A stretch of DNA of 64,000 nucleotides from Dastarcus helophoroides (lineage: Eukaryota; Arthropoda; Insecta; Coleoptera; Bothrideridae), in assembly GCA_028583605.1 (NCBI GenBank), contig CM053333.1, positions 33,568,551 to 33,632,550 of the forward strand. The letters run 5' to 3'. The notes under the pieces are model-generated. The model ran no database searches. It was not told the DNA's origin and saw only the letters and a list, made by a program, of their open reading frames with translations. Shown here piece after piece: positions 42,475 through 53,085 of this stretch. How positions within the stretch are numbered: position 1 is the stretch's first letter; each line of letters begins with the position of its first letter. Position numbers and translations under genes: made by a program.

Positions 42475-43132
42475 GGAATATAAGGCGCTTGTCTCCCTCT
42501 GACTTGTAAGATCAAGTTGTTTTCTGTCTCTATTTCGAAGTCAATGTATTTCTCGAAATTCCGAACTTTTCTCAACATTTGCTTTTTACATCGTCCTTTT
42601 TAGGAACTTACGGTTTTCCCAAAATTTAAAATTTTTCCTGAAATATTGGCTTTCTTCCGAAAACTTTGACTTCTTTCATATTTTTTTTTTGAGAAAGAAT
42701 TTATTTTAAAATTCCACCTTTTCTTAATGACGTAAAAGTAAAGAGGGCTGGCTAATGCGGTCTAATACGCATTCAGCGGGGAAGGCTTTCTTCTACTTTT
42801 ATTTCAACATTCGTCTTATTAGTTTTTTTTTTGGTGGAACGGACTGGTCCTTGGTTATCTTCGAATATCTTGTTAAATCTTGTTATGTTCCCTGAAACCA
42901 AGAAAGATTAAAAAAAACACAACGAGATTGCTCTAACGCATTTTGATAGTCAAGCTATCATCTTCAGAGAGATACTGTATCTCTCTGAAAATGATAGCTT
43001 GGCTATCGAAACGCGTTAGAACAACCTCTGTTATGTTTTTTATTCTTTCTTGTTTTCAGGGGACAAGATTTGTATTTCAATTTTCATCTTATTAGATACT
43101 CTCTGTACGAAAGAACGTTTTGAAAGAGGTTT
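42475..43132. repeat. Dispersed ~640-bp repeat, copy 2, with palindrome A7
   Basis: Same order of blocks as 31362-31992. The family A palindrome inside it spans 42833-43085, with + strand CTCTCTGAAAATGATAGCTTGGCTATCGAAACGCGTTAGAA. It shares the CTGAAAA change with A4, which supports a single ancestor for the two copies. Confidence 0.85.
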
Positions 43133-43218
43133 TAACTTATTGCGGCCAAACCTTTCAATATATTTTGATAAAAAAGTAATGTTATGTAAAATGACATTGC
43201 AAATGAAATAGTAAAATA

Positions 43219-43830
43219 TTGGGTTGGCAACTAAGTAATTGCGGATTTTTTTTAGAAAATCAAAGACAATTTTTTCATGGAACTAAATAACTTTATTCTG
43301 TAATGTATTACCCATTTTGATCAATGACCTTTTGCCATCTTTCAGGCAGCATCATAATCCCATGGTCATAAAACTTCAGGTTTTTATTAGCAAAAAACTG
43401 AATCAGGTACGATTTGATATCATCATCGTTATTGAAATTTTTACCATTCAACGAGTTTTGTAAAGATCGAAACAAAAAGTAATCAGATGGTGCAAGGACT
43501 ATATGATAGATGTGGCAAAACATCCCAACCAAGCTTCAATAATTTTTGCCGAGTGACCAAAGATGTGTGTGGCCTTGCATTGTCATGATGGAATACAACA
43601 CTTTTTCGATTTGTCAATTCGGGCCGTTTTTCTTCAAGTGCATTGTTTAATTTCGTTAGTTGTTCAATGTAGACATCAGAGTTGATCGTTCGGTTGGGTG
43701 GTAAGAGTTCAAAGTAGACAATTCCTTTTTAATCCCACCAAACTGATAACAAAACCTTCTTTTAATAAATATCAAGATTACTAGCGGTACCACTTTTGCA
43801 TAATCGCAATCCCAAATATACATCCCATAA
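43219..43830 (-). pseudogene. Mariner (DD34D type) transposase fragment with one end
   Basis: One terminus, TTGGGTTGGCAACTAAGTAATTGCGG (43219 onward, preceded by TA), is the standard mariner end. On the - strand the C-terminal half of the transposase follows in broken frames: WWD(stop)KGIVYFELLPPNRTINSDVY, FHHDNARPHTSLVTRQKLLKLGWDVLPH, a deletion over the SPDLAP region, then LAPSDYFLFRSLQNSLNGK..FANKNLKFYDHGIMMLPERW. The HDNARPH and WWDxKG motifs place it in mariner proper, near the mellifera-type subfamily as far as I can judge. The N-terminal half and other terminus are missing. Confidence 0.85.
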
Positions 43831-44660
43831 AATTGCGATGCTTCTATCCGCATGTTAGGGAAACATCTTGAAGTAATGGCCACTTAGCAGTTCTACTACT
43901 CCTTCCAGATGGCCTAGCAGCTCTACTAGGTCCCCCCAGGTAGCTTTGGTTTCATCTCTATTGCGAAAATATTTTGAATAACCAGTGCAGTGTTGTTAAC
44001 CCAGAGTATCACCTGCAAAACAGCTTGGAGTATTGTATTATTATATCGACACGTACAGTCTATGCTAAAAATCAAGTAGTAATGCAGTAGTGGCAGTTTG
44101 GCGCTTATGCCTCGCTATACGCTGGGAGCATTTAACATTCCAAAAATTTTGCTATTACTACCGATTACTACCGATTAACTACCTCAAAATGGATAACTAA
44201 GTATGCAGCTTTGTAAAAAAAGCAACTACCCAAAAAAAGTCAATCGGAATGATTCGTCTTCTCGAAATCCCGAATTATTTTTCAAAATTCTTTTTCTACG
44301 AAATTTTGACTTTCATAATTCAACTTTTTTCTCAGATTTTGACTTTGCCATAAAAATGTCGACTTTCTTCTAAAAATTGTATTTTTGTTTTTTAACCTTT
44401 TTCTTAAAGTTTTTAAAATTTCGTCCTTTTTAAAATTAATAATAATCTTTTTCTCGAAAATGTTCAACATTTCTCAAAAGATGCTTATATATATATATAT
44501 ATTTAGATCTTCAAAAAAAAGAAATAAATATTTTGATATACTTTCAAAAATTTATATATTTTTTAAAAAATTGATTACAAACTGTAGTTTAAAATATTAT
44601 TAATTTTTGTTAATTTATTTAGAATTTCTACTTGAAAGTCTACATTTCTTGAAAGACTTA
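43831..44660. other. No gene seen; AT-rich repeat in the second half
   Basis: 43831-44230 is unrecognised sequence of ordinary composition. 44230-44660 is degenerate AAAATTTCGA-type sequence with a short (TA)n tract near 44487. Confidence 0.45.
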
Positions 44661-44814
44661 AATTTTGGAATTAAAGCTGAAATTTTGAGGACAAAGAAGT
44701 CAAAACTGCAAATCATATAATTTGGTTCATCAATTTATTGAAAACAATCAAAAATTAGCATAAAATTTACAGCGAAAGGCCAAAATATTGAGATCAAATC
44801 TTGAGTAAAAATTT

Positions 44815-44960
44815 TGACCCAAAGGCCCAGCGCAATTATTCATAAGGTTATCTCCAGCCTTATGGATGGCTAATCTTTCACAAGCATTTAACATAGAATT
44901 CTTATTAACTACTCTTAACAGCTTAATATTATTATCTATCCTATGATCTAGAAATTTCTT
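44815..44960 (-). pseudogene. Penelope-like protein C-terminal scrap
   Basis: On the - strand: DHRIDNNIKLLRVVNKNSMLNACERLAIHKAGDNLMNNCAGPLG. This corresponds almost residue for residue to the end of the protein at 38193-38865. It is broken at both sides. Palindrome A8 lies ~150 bp further right. Confidence 0.88.
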
Positions 44961-45106
44961 CAAATATCTTCAAAAAGCGACCTACATATCAGTGGAAAAA
45001 AAACTTTGGACAGTTCACAGAAAAATTGACTTTAATATCACATAAAAATCACTTTCAATTTTACTGAAAAACAAAATCAGATTCCAATTTAAAATATTTT
45101 TTTTTT

Positions 45107-45317
45107 GGTGGAACGGACTGTCCCTTGGTTATCTTGAAAAATTGAAATACAAATCTTGTCCCCTGAAACCAAGAAAGATTAAAAAACACAACAAAGGTTG
45201 CTCTAGTCAGTATCTTTCTGAAGATGATAGCTTGGCTATCGAAACGCATTAGAGCAACCTTTTTTGTGTGTTTTAATCTTTTTTAGTTTCAGGAGACAAG
45301 ATTTGTATTTCAATTAT
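45107..45317. mobile_element. Penelope-type palindrome, copy A8
   Basis: GGTGGAACGGACTG .. CTTGTCCCCTGAAACCAAG .. CTCTAGTCAGTATCTTTCTGAAGATGATAGC .. AACGCATTAGAG .. TTTCAGGAGACAAG. The left arm has lost its hammerhead block; the right arm keeps it. Confidence 0.78.
45214..45255 (+). ncRNA. Hammerhead-like motif (A8)
   Basis: CTTT-CTGAAGA-T-GATAGC-TTG-GCTATC-GAAA-CGC-ATT-AGAG. Core and 6-bp stem II are intact. The pair next to the cleavage triplet is changed (ATT for GTT) and stem I has one mismatch, so this copy is weaker than A6. Confidence 0.42.
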
Positions 45318-45390
45318 TAGTTTAAGGATATTCTCTCTTGCCGTCTACCTTATTATCTGCACCTGGTGGGTGTGATTATAACTGTGATAA

Positions 45391-45494
45391 CCGTACCTGC
45401 CTCTGTCTCGTACCTGCCTTTGTCTCGTACCTGCCTCTGTCTCTTACCTGCCTCTGTCCTGGACCTGCCTCTGTCCCGTACCTACCTCTGTCAA
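45391..45494. repeat. 17-bp minisatellite, about 6 copies
   Basis: Six near-identical units of GTACCTGCCTCTGTCTC in tandem. Not in a gene. Confidence 0.85.
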
Positions 45495-45499
45495 TCCAC

Positions 45500-47080
45500 C
45501 AAATCGTGAAACAATCTCTACAAAGAGTTTATTGCGAACTAGGAGCGCCCTGTTAGGGGTAGCTTCGGTTGTCTTGCATTGATTCGAATAGTATTTTTTT
45601 TTTCATTATCTCTCTCCTTATTAATCTTTCCGAATATGTATCCTAAACAAAGACAAATTGTATACAAGTACATAATATATAAAGTAACTCGACTTCGGTG
45701 TCACCCCGTAATACCCACCCGCGTAAATACCGAACAAATATTGTACTACAAACGCTGAACGCCATTGTGCCAAAATCGAGTGAGCACTCGATATGTTTTC
45801 ATTTTAAAATATGCAACACCGTTTTACGGTGCAGCGTTAAAATTTTTATCAAAGCGGTGACAAGTAATAAAATCCCTTTTTCGACCCTTTAATGCCAGCA
45901 AAAGGATCAATATTTTAATTTAAGAGGTATATTGTCAAATAGGGGAAAGTGTTTACATTTCGCGTCATAACATTCTGTACAAATACACTTTTTTTTAGGT
46001 CGTTGATTAAAAGGGTATCATTTACACAGGATATATGTATTTATGCGGGTTATTTTGAATTTACAAAGTCGATATTAAATTCATGGAAAATGCTTGTTTA
46101 AAACAAACGACTGAATCGATAAAGCCGTTTAAATGCCCTAATAGATTTTTTTAATTGGTCAATGAATTCGACTATCAGAGAATATCTCATTACTGGGAAG
46201 TTATGTGAAAAGAGAGATTTTAACATAAATTGAACTACCTAGATAAGTCGGCTATCCATATTTTTAACGAAATAAAAACAAAGTTAATAATGTATATTTG
46301 TTTCCTTTAAAAGGGCTTCTATTGTAGAGAAAGAGCTTCTAAAGGAATTTAGAATTCTTTTTAATTAAAGAATTCCGGTAGTGTACGAGCTGAACGGTGA
46401 ACGTTACTTTATGATTTGAAATTTAGCGTTTGCAGCTTCTTTTAGTCTTCGGGGGAAAACTTGAAAAAATCTCGATTTGTATTAAAGGGATTTTAATTTT
46501 TTACTTCATCAAGACCTGATTAATTTAAATGGGTTTCAATTAAAATTAATTTGATTGTATATTTCATTTCGGAATAAAACGAAAACAATCTAGAATACAA
46601 TAAAGTACTTAATGACTTTCTTATTTATTGCCTTTGACACAAAATTTGGCAGGGACTTGGCGTATAATTAAATTAAGAGGATAAACCAATAATTAAGTGC
46701 ACCTTCGAGCCAGCTGCTTTCCAAACTGGCAGATTAATAGATTAAAAATTTATTTCGTTGTTTTTCTCAATCCGGGCAACAGGTAGAAAGAACACTTTTA
46801 GTTTCGTTCGTCCACAGGTTTCTATCAAAACGGTCTTATCAAAATAATTATTTTATCTTGATTAAATTGATTGTTTTATATTGTTCATTGAAAACATGTT
46901 AAATTGTCTGAATGAAAGAGCAATAAATCGGCTTAAATTAAACATTCGGGCGATAATTAAGGTTTTATCTAATAAATTTATATGTATTCTATAATTTAAA
47001 GCTGCAAACTATATTATAGAAATTATATCAAATTATCACATAATATCATTGTTTGTACATTCATTCTACAATTAAATTTC
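45500..47080. other. No gene seen; single-copy-looking DNA
   Basis: No repeat, TIR or coding exon recognised. Base composition is typical of the unique parts of the window. Confidence 0.5.
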
Positions 47081-47293
47081 AAACTTTAATTGAACTGTAA
47101 CTAAAATTAAAGTCCTCATCAAAAGTCCATTTAAAAATAGAAAAATAAGTAAAATTCGAAAGCGCAAACTCAAAATTCTGAAACAAATTGAAATTTACAG
47201 AAAAAAAAATGCAAAATTTATGACTAAGAGAAAAAGAATTGAAATTATTTTGACAAGTTTCTAGTTTTTTTCTAAAATTCGACTTCTGGTTAT

Positions 47294-47437
47294 CTGGATT
47301 CATTGTGGGTTGCCTAAAGTTTAGGCCAGCACTTAGACCACCCTTTCCGGGCCCATTGTACTATCCCCGTGATTGCGGTGTCCTTGGTCATTCATTCACT
47401 CAACCTTGTTGAGAAACTGAAGAGCGTCCCTTGGATT
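47294..47437 (-). mobile_element. Severely 5'-truncated copy of the RNase H LINE (13-bp target duplication)
   Basis: The - strand carries the last codons (..LQFLNKVE) and 3' UTR of the LINE at 37363-38043, ending GAATCCAG. It is flanked by GACTTCTGGTTAT (47281-47293) and GACTTCTGGTCAT (47438-47450), a 13-bp duplication with one mismatch. Length 144 bp. Confidence 0.88.
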
Positions 47438-47761
47438 GACTTCTGGTCATCACATTGAATTTATAATATTTTTGGAATTATTTAAAGTTTTTAGTAATGA
47501 CAGTTAACAATATTTGAAACATTTTTTGAAATATGACTACGTGATGATGATGATAAAATCTAAATCTTTAAAATGTCACCTCATGACAGAAATTCGAGAT
47601 TTTGAAGAAATCTACTAATTTATTTATTAAAAAATCGATCCACGACTTGACATTTCGAGAAAAAGACCAAAATAACGAAATGAAAGTCGAAATTTCGAAA
47701 AACATCAAAAGAAGAAAAAACTGAAATTTCTGAAATTTTGGAAAATTGAAATACAAATCTT

Positions 47762-47880
47762 CAGAGAGACTCTGAAGAACCCTTTGAGTAAAATGTTAAG
47801 TGGGCTGACCAAAGTAACAACCTTATTACTCCAATTTTAAAAAGATGCCTCCATGTATCTAACCCCACTGTACCTTAATT
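47762..47880. other. 119-bp segment between copies of ATACAAATCTT
   Basis: ATACAAATCTT occurs at 47751-47761 and 47881-47891, with 119 bp of foreign sequence between. It may be an insertion with an 11-bp target duplication. However, it begins CAGAGAGACTCTGAAGA, which resembles the centre of family A, so a rearranged palindrome is also possible. Confidence 0.5.
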
Positions 47881-48251
47881 ATACAAATCTTGTCCCCTGA
47901 AACCAAGAAAGATTAAAAAACACAACAGAGGTTGCTCTAACGCGTTTTGACAACCAAGCTATCATCTTCAAAGAGATCCAGTATCGCTCTAAAGATAGCT
48001 TTAGTGTCGAAACGCGTTAGAGCAACCTTTGTTGTGTTTTTTTAATCTGTCTTGGTTTTAGGATGCAAGTAGAATGCAACCTAGACTACAAATTCATGCA
48101 GCTTTCAGGCATGTATAGTGAGTGAATCATAGGTAGCTGAACTACCACCAGTTGAAACACTGTCACCTAGCGAAGCGGTTGCTCTCTAGGAAACATTTCC
48201 CAGAAGACAAGGATTTCTAAATGCACAGAACAATAGGTTTCAACATTTACC

Positions 48252-48294
48252 ACCAAACTGACGAGATCTAACAAGATCGAAACCGGTATTTGGT
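48252..48294 (+). ncRNA. Hammerhead ribozyme, canonical (B2a)
   Basis: ACCAAA-CTGACGA-GATCT-AACA-AGATC-GAAA-CCGGTA-TTTGGT. Stem I 6 bp, stem II 5 bp, minimal stem III (AC/GT) and cleavage after GTA. Identical in design to 9376-9418 on the other strand. Confidence 0.82.
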
Positions 48295-48628
48295 TTCCAA
48301 ACTTCGAATCTAATAAATGTTCAAACCTATTGGTCTGTACATTGTAGAATCCTTGTCTTCTGGGAAATGTTTCCTAGAGAGCAACCGCTTTGCTAGGTGG
48401 CAGTGTTTCAACTGTTGGCAGTTCAGCTACCTATGATTCACTATACACGCCTGAAGGGTTGTATGAATTTGTGTTCTAGGTTGCATTCTACTTGCATACG
48501 ATATTGTTGGCATGGCCATAGTTTTTCTATGGACCAATAAGTGGTAGTACTAAGAGTCACACGCTTGACGTCCGTGAATTTTTTAGTACTTACTTGTCGG
48601 AACATTTATTAGCATTCGAGTTGGATAT

Positions 48629-48671
48629 ACCAAACTGACGAGATCTAACAAGATCGAAACCAATCTTTGGT
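48629..48671 (+). ncRNA. Hammerhead ribozyme, slightly degenerate (B2b)
   Basis: As B2a but GAAACCAATC in place of GAAACCGGTA. The C-G pair of the tiny stem III is lost and the triplet is ATC. The CTGACGA core, stems I and II are intact. Confidence 0.65.
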
Positions 48672-48789
48672 TTCCAAACTTCGAATCTAATAATTGTTCA
48701 AACCTATTGGTCTGTGCATTTTAGAATCCTTGGTTTCAGGGGACAAAATTCGTACTTCAATTTTTGAAGATAACCAAGGACCACCAAAA

Positions 48790-49118
48790 CAAAAGAAATT
48801 TTGGAATTTATAAAGAAACATTGAGAAATAATCGGAATTCTAGATATTACGAAGAAAATTTTAAAAATAGAGTCAAAATTTGTAGAAAAATAAAAACAAC
48901 ATCAAAATGTAAACCCAGAACTTTGAGAAATAAACTAAGATTTTGAAACAAATTGTCAGTAAAAAAATTTCTCGAAATTTCAAGTTTACAATCAAAATTT
49001 TGGAAAAAAAACTCAAAATTGAACATAAAATAATAGTAGAAAAGTTAATTTAAATTCAAGTTAAATTCAAGTAAAAATTTGAAAAAAAAATCACATTTTA
49101 TGTATAAAAAAATTGACC
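48790..49118. repeat. AT-rich degenerate repeat
   Basis: AAAATTTTGAGAAA-type sequence with no clear period and no gene. Confidence 0.5.
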
Positions 49119-49915
49119 TTTAGATTAGATTAGATTTATATGAGTCGTTTCGTGCTTCTCTTTGTCCACCCCGCACCGCGACCTAAGGAGATCTTTTGTG
49201 CATACCCTGATCTATGTAGTTCCTAGGTTCAAACTCTTGTAGAGGTTTATTATGGACCTGGGATTGAGTTTTCCCACATCTGAGGGGTCTAAGGCCGCCC
49301 ATCCAAGTTGGATGTGCTTTTTGCGCGCAAGCGCATCGCAGTTGCATAGCACATGTTCTGCAGTCTCCGCAGCTTCTGCGCAAAAGCGACATAGGTCTGT
49401 TTCAGCCTGACCCATTTTCTTGAGGTGGTATCTCAGGGCAATGTCCTGCTAAGCGGCCGGTTAGGATCCTCAATTCCGATTTGCTGAGTTCTAAGTAGAC
49501 CTTTGTCTTTTCAAGCGTTCCAGATATGAATCTTTTCGCCTGCCGTAGTCTTGGATATAATCTCCAGTGGAAGATTCTTGACTTTGTTTCCCATTTTTTG
49601 ACCCCATTGTTGATTTGACTTTTAGAAAAGCCAAAAGCCTGTTCAGGTCCAAGAAATGATGACGCAGATCCTTCTCTAGCGAGCTGGTCCGCAGCTTCAT
49701 TTCATTGTATTCCTTTGTGCCCTGGCACCCACTTAAGGCCGATCCTGTTGTATTTAGCCAGTGGCTTTTGAGTTTGTTGACTAGTTTGGATTTGACAATG
49801 CAGCTGCCGAGGGCCTTTATTTCCGCTTGGCTGTCAGAGTTAATATAGATCTTTCTTCCTTTCAGGCTTCTTCGAAGACACTTTAAGAGCACATTTTGCC
49901 TGACGGTATCTTGTT
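49119..49915 (-). pseudogene. LINE ORF2 C-terminus: RNase H plus zinc knuckle, frameshifted
   Basis: On the - strand from about 49910: LKCLRRSLKGRKIYINSDSQAEIKAL (RNase H, Asp of INSDSQA) and LVNKLKSHWLN. Then, in shifted frames, a WVPGHKGIQ-like stretch, an ADQLARE-like stretch and a SKSQIN-like stretch, and finally MGQAETDLCRFCAEAAETAEHVLCNCDALAR (CCHC) and LNPRSIINLYKSLNLG. The 3' end has a short (TCTAA)n-type tail, seen as TTAGATTAGATTAGAT at about 49121-49136. It is a third RNase H LINE family in this window, different from the GAATCCAG one. It abuts the minisatellite. Confidence 0.85.
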
Positions 49916-49917
49916 TT

Positions 49918-51845
49918 TACACGACCTTGCGTTCAGGTGACCTTAAGCTCATATGATCCTGAGATTACGTGACGTCCAACTTACGTGACCTCAAGCAAGC
50001 ATGACTTGAACTCAGGAGACTATGAATTCGGGTGACCTTCAACTCGGGTGATCTCGAGCAACGGCGACCTTAAAGACACGCGACCTTGAACACAATAACC
50101 TTGAACACGCGCAATTAACGTCATCCTGAAGCTACGTAACCTTGGAGTATCATGACCTTAAACTTGCGTGACCTTGAACTCGCATGACATTAAACTTGCA
50201 TAACCTTTAACTTACGTGACCTTGAACTTACGTGACCTTGAAATTGTATGACCTTGAACTTGTATGACTTTGAACTTGTATGGCTTTGAACTCACGTGAC
50301 ATTGAATTCGCGTGACCTTGAACTTCCATGACTTTAAACTCACGTAACCTTAAACTCGCGTAACCTTGAGCTCATATTACCTGAAACTTGCGTGTCTTTC
50401 AACTTGTTTAACCTCGAACTCGTGTGACCTTGAACTTGCATGACCTTGAACCTACCTAGTCCTAAGCTTACGTGACCTTGAACTTGCGTGACCTTGAACT
50501 TGCGTGACCTTGAACTTGCGTGACCTTAAACTTGCGACCTTGAACTTGCGTGACCTTTAACCTACGTGACCTTGAACTTACGTGACCTTGAACTTGTTAT
50601 ACCTTAAACTTGTATGACTTTGAACTTGTATGACTCTGAACTCACGTGACATTGAATTCACGTGACCTTGAACCTCAATGGCTTTAAACTCACGTTACCT
50701 TGAACTCGCGTTACCTTGAGCTCATATTACCTGAAACTTGCGTGTCCTTGAACTTGTGTGACCTCGAACTCGCGTGACCTTGAACTTACATGACCTTGAA
50801 CCTACCTAACCCTAAGCTTACGTGACCTTGAACTTGCGTGACCTTGAACTTACGTGACCTTGAACTTGTTATACCTTAAACTTGTATGACTTTGAACTTG
50901 TATGACTCTGAACTCACGTGACATTGAATTTATTTGACCTTGAACTTTAATGACTTTAAACCCACGTTACCTTGAACTCGCGTTACCTTGAGCTCATATT
51001 ACCTGAAACTTGCGTGTCCTTGAACTTGTGTGACATCAAACTCGCGTGACCTTGGACTTATGTGACCTTGAACTTACGTGACCTTGAACTTGTTATACCT
51101 TAAACTTGTATGACTTTAAACTCACGTGACATTGAATTCACGTAACCTTGAGCTCATATTACCTGAAACTTGCGTGTCCTTGAACTTGTGTGACCCCAAA
51201 CTTGCGTGACCTTGAACTTGCACGACCTTGAACCTACCTGATTCTAAGCTTACTTGACTTTGAACTTGCATGACCTTGAACTTGCGTGACCTTGAACTTG
51301 CGTGACCTTTAATTAACGTGACCTTAAACTCGCGTGACCTTGAACTTGCCTAGCCTCAAACATTAAATGCACGCTGCCTTGAACTAACGTTATTCTGAAC
51401 AGACGCGCCCTTAAGCCGAACTGACCTTTAGCTAGCATGACTTTTAACCAGCATGATCATGAGATTGATGACCTCACGTAACTTTGAGCTGTCGTGACAT
51501 TTAACACACTTGACCTTGAGCTAACGTAATCCTGAACTCGGGTGACCTTGAGCCTACACGATCGTAACCTAACGCGGCCTTGACTACACATGATCTTGAA
51601 TTCGCGCGATCTTGAGCTTGGGTGATCTTGAACTTACATGACTTTAAGATCAAGTCATTTAGAACTCATGTAACCTTGAGCAAAGGTGACCTTAAACTTG
51701 AGTACTCGAAGATAACGTGGCCTTGAGCTTACGTGGGCCTCGAGCTCAAACTTGGGTGATCTTGAACCCATGACCTTGAGACCAAGTGACGTTGAACTCG
51801 TGTGACCTTATGACCTTGAACTCAAGTGGCCTTGAATTCACGCGA
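49918..51845. repeat. ~16-bp minisatellite, CGTGACCTTGAACTTG unit, ~1.9 kb
   Basis: Well over a hundred diverged units of (A/G)CGTGACCTTGAACTT, edges more diverged than the middle. A higher-order pattern is visible: GAGCTCATATTACCTGAAACTTGCGTGT recurs at 50368, 50718, 50990 and 51150. The unit length is not a multiple of three and no long frame exists. Most units contain TGACCTTGA, which on the other strand is TCAAGGTCA. Confidence 0.95.
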
Positions 51846-51849
51846 ATAT

Positions 51850-53085
51850 TTCTATAAATTTCATATTTTATTCTCAGCTTCGACTTATTTTATAATAATG
51901 AGTTTACATGTTTAATAGTCTGAAATCCAATTGAAAATTTCAAGAAAAAAAGTCGAACAATCGGCGATGTGCATTTTAAAATTTAAATCGAAGAAAAAGC
52001 TTTCCTAAAATGTTCGAAATTTGAGCTCGAGTGAATTTTAAAGTGCAAGAATCTTTTTAATATTGTTTAAATTTTGGATTTGATCTGAGCCCAGGTGACG
52101 TTTGACAAGAGCTGGGAAAAATGGCGCCAAATGAGTTTTAATGAACTTTTGTCGTCAAAGGAGTTTAGGGGTGAAATTCGCCCGAAACAACATCGTGTAT
52201 TTCCAAATTGATGCCAGCGGCGTTTTGGATAAAATGTTTAAGTATGCTAATCAATGCACCGAACAATTATTCTTTCAAGTTCGGGGCAGGCGAGCCCGAA
52301 TTGAAATTAACCACCGTAAAATACACAAATCACTTACAAAGCACATACATATATTTTCGAGCGATTTTCATGACTGACACTGTCAGAATCGATAAAAAAG
52401 ATTGATCACTTTATTTCCTTTGTACTAATTGATGTCAATAGCTAATAATGCTACACTGGTTTTTGTTTTCAGTGTAACAACGTTGCGAACTGCACTGCAA
52501 AACAATAAAATATAGCAGGATTCCCTTAGTTAATAATGAACGTATAATTTACTCACACCCTACTATATATTTTGTCATAATATTCAGTAAAGGAGAAGTA
52601 ATCAATCTTTTAAACAAAGCCCAGCGATTTTCTGCTTTGATATATTTCTTTGCTCATTCGGAATTGTTTTGTTTGTTTACACCCCCGAAACAAAACATAA
52701 GGTCGTTGTATAAGTGTGTTTGCTTTCTTTATTACGTTAAAAATCTCGTTGGAGTTCAAAGTGGACAATATTTCGTAATATTGGGCGATTAATTAACCAA
52801 TTGGATGAGTAACTATGAAAAATGTTGAACACAGTTTACATTAATTACACTTTAATGCGAATTAGTCCGAGGTTAATTTTGCCAACATATTCATTGGCAA
52901 AAGGGTATATGAAAACGAATCGAATGCAATTGTGTGGTAAAAATGTCAAAGTCCAAATGAAGCTAGATTAATTATCATTTGTAGACCAAATTTCTTCAAA
53001 TTTTCCTGTTTATGGTAGACTAAATGTATTTGTAATCATCAAATGCCTACGAACGATACCAATTTTTGTACTAAAAAATTACTCT
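51850..53085. other. No gene recognised
   Basis: Mixed sequence. 52100-52400 is less AT-rich and holds two overlapping frames (about 52141-52377 and 52208-52405) that I do not recognise. The rest is AT-rich and looks single copy. Confidence 0.45.

Larger units (their letters stand above)
48063..48728 (+). mobile_element. Hammerhead-carrying short element, copy B2 (12-bp target duplication)
   Basis: Inserted in palindrome A9 between CTTGGTTTTAGG (48051-48062) and CTTGGTTTCAGG (48729-48740), one mismatch. 666 bp, no coding capacity. An inverted left part (48063-48249) is followed at 48250 by a + strand unit with hammerhead 48252-48294, and about 380 bp on by a second unit with hammerhead 48629-48671. 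The inverted left piece plus tandem right units mirrors the end structure of Penelope-like elements. B is younger than the A9 copy it interrupts. Confidence 0.8.
47751..48790. mobile_element. Penelope-type palindrome, copy A9, with two insertions
   Basis: The left arm starts near 47740 (GGAAAATTGAAATACAAATCTT), is broken by a ~119-bp segment (47762-47880), and resumes TTGTCCCCTGAAACCAAG .. CTCTAACGCGTTTTGACAACC. The right arm (GTGTCGAAACGCGTTAGAGC .. CTTGGTTTTAGG, to 48062) is broken by element B2 (48063-48728) and resumes GGTTTCAGGGGACAAA .. AAGGACCACC. The + hammerhead block is degenerate (CTAAAGA). Confidence 0.8.

Noticed and set aside
50000..51850. CRISPR-like array
   Set aside because: Units are directly contiguous ~16-mers without unique spacers, in eukaryotic DNA; it is a minisatellite.
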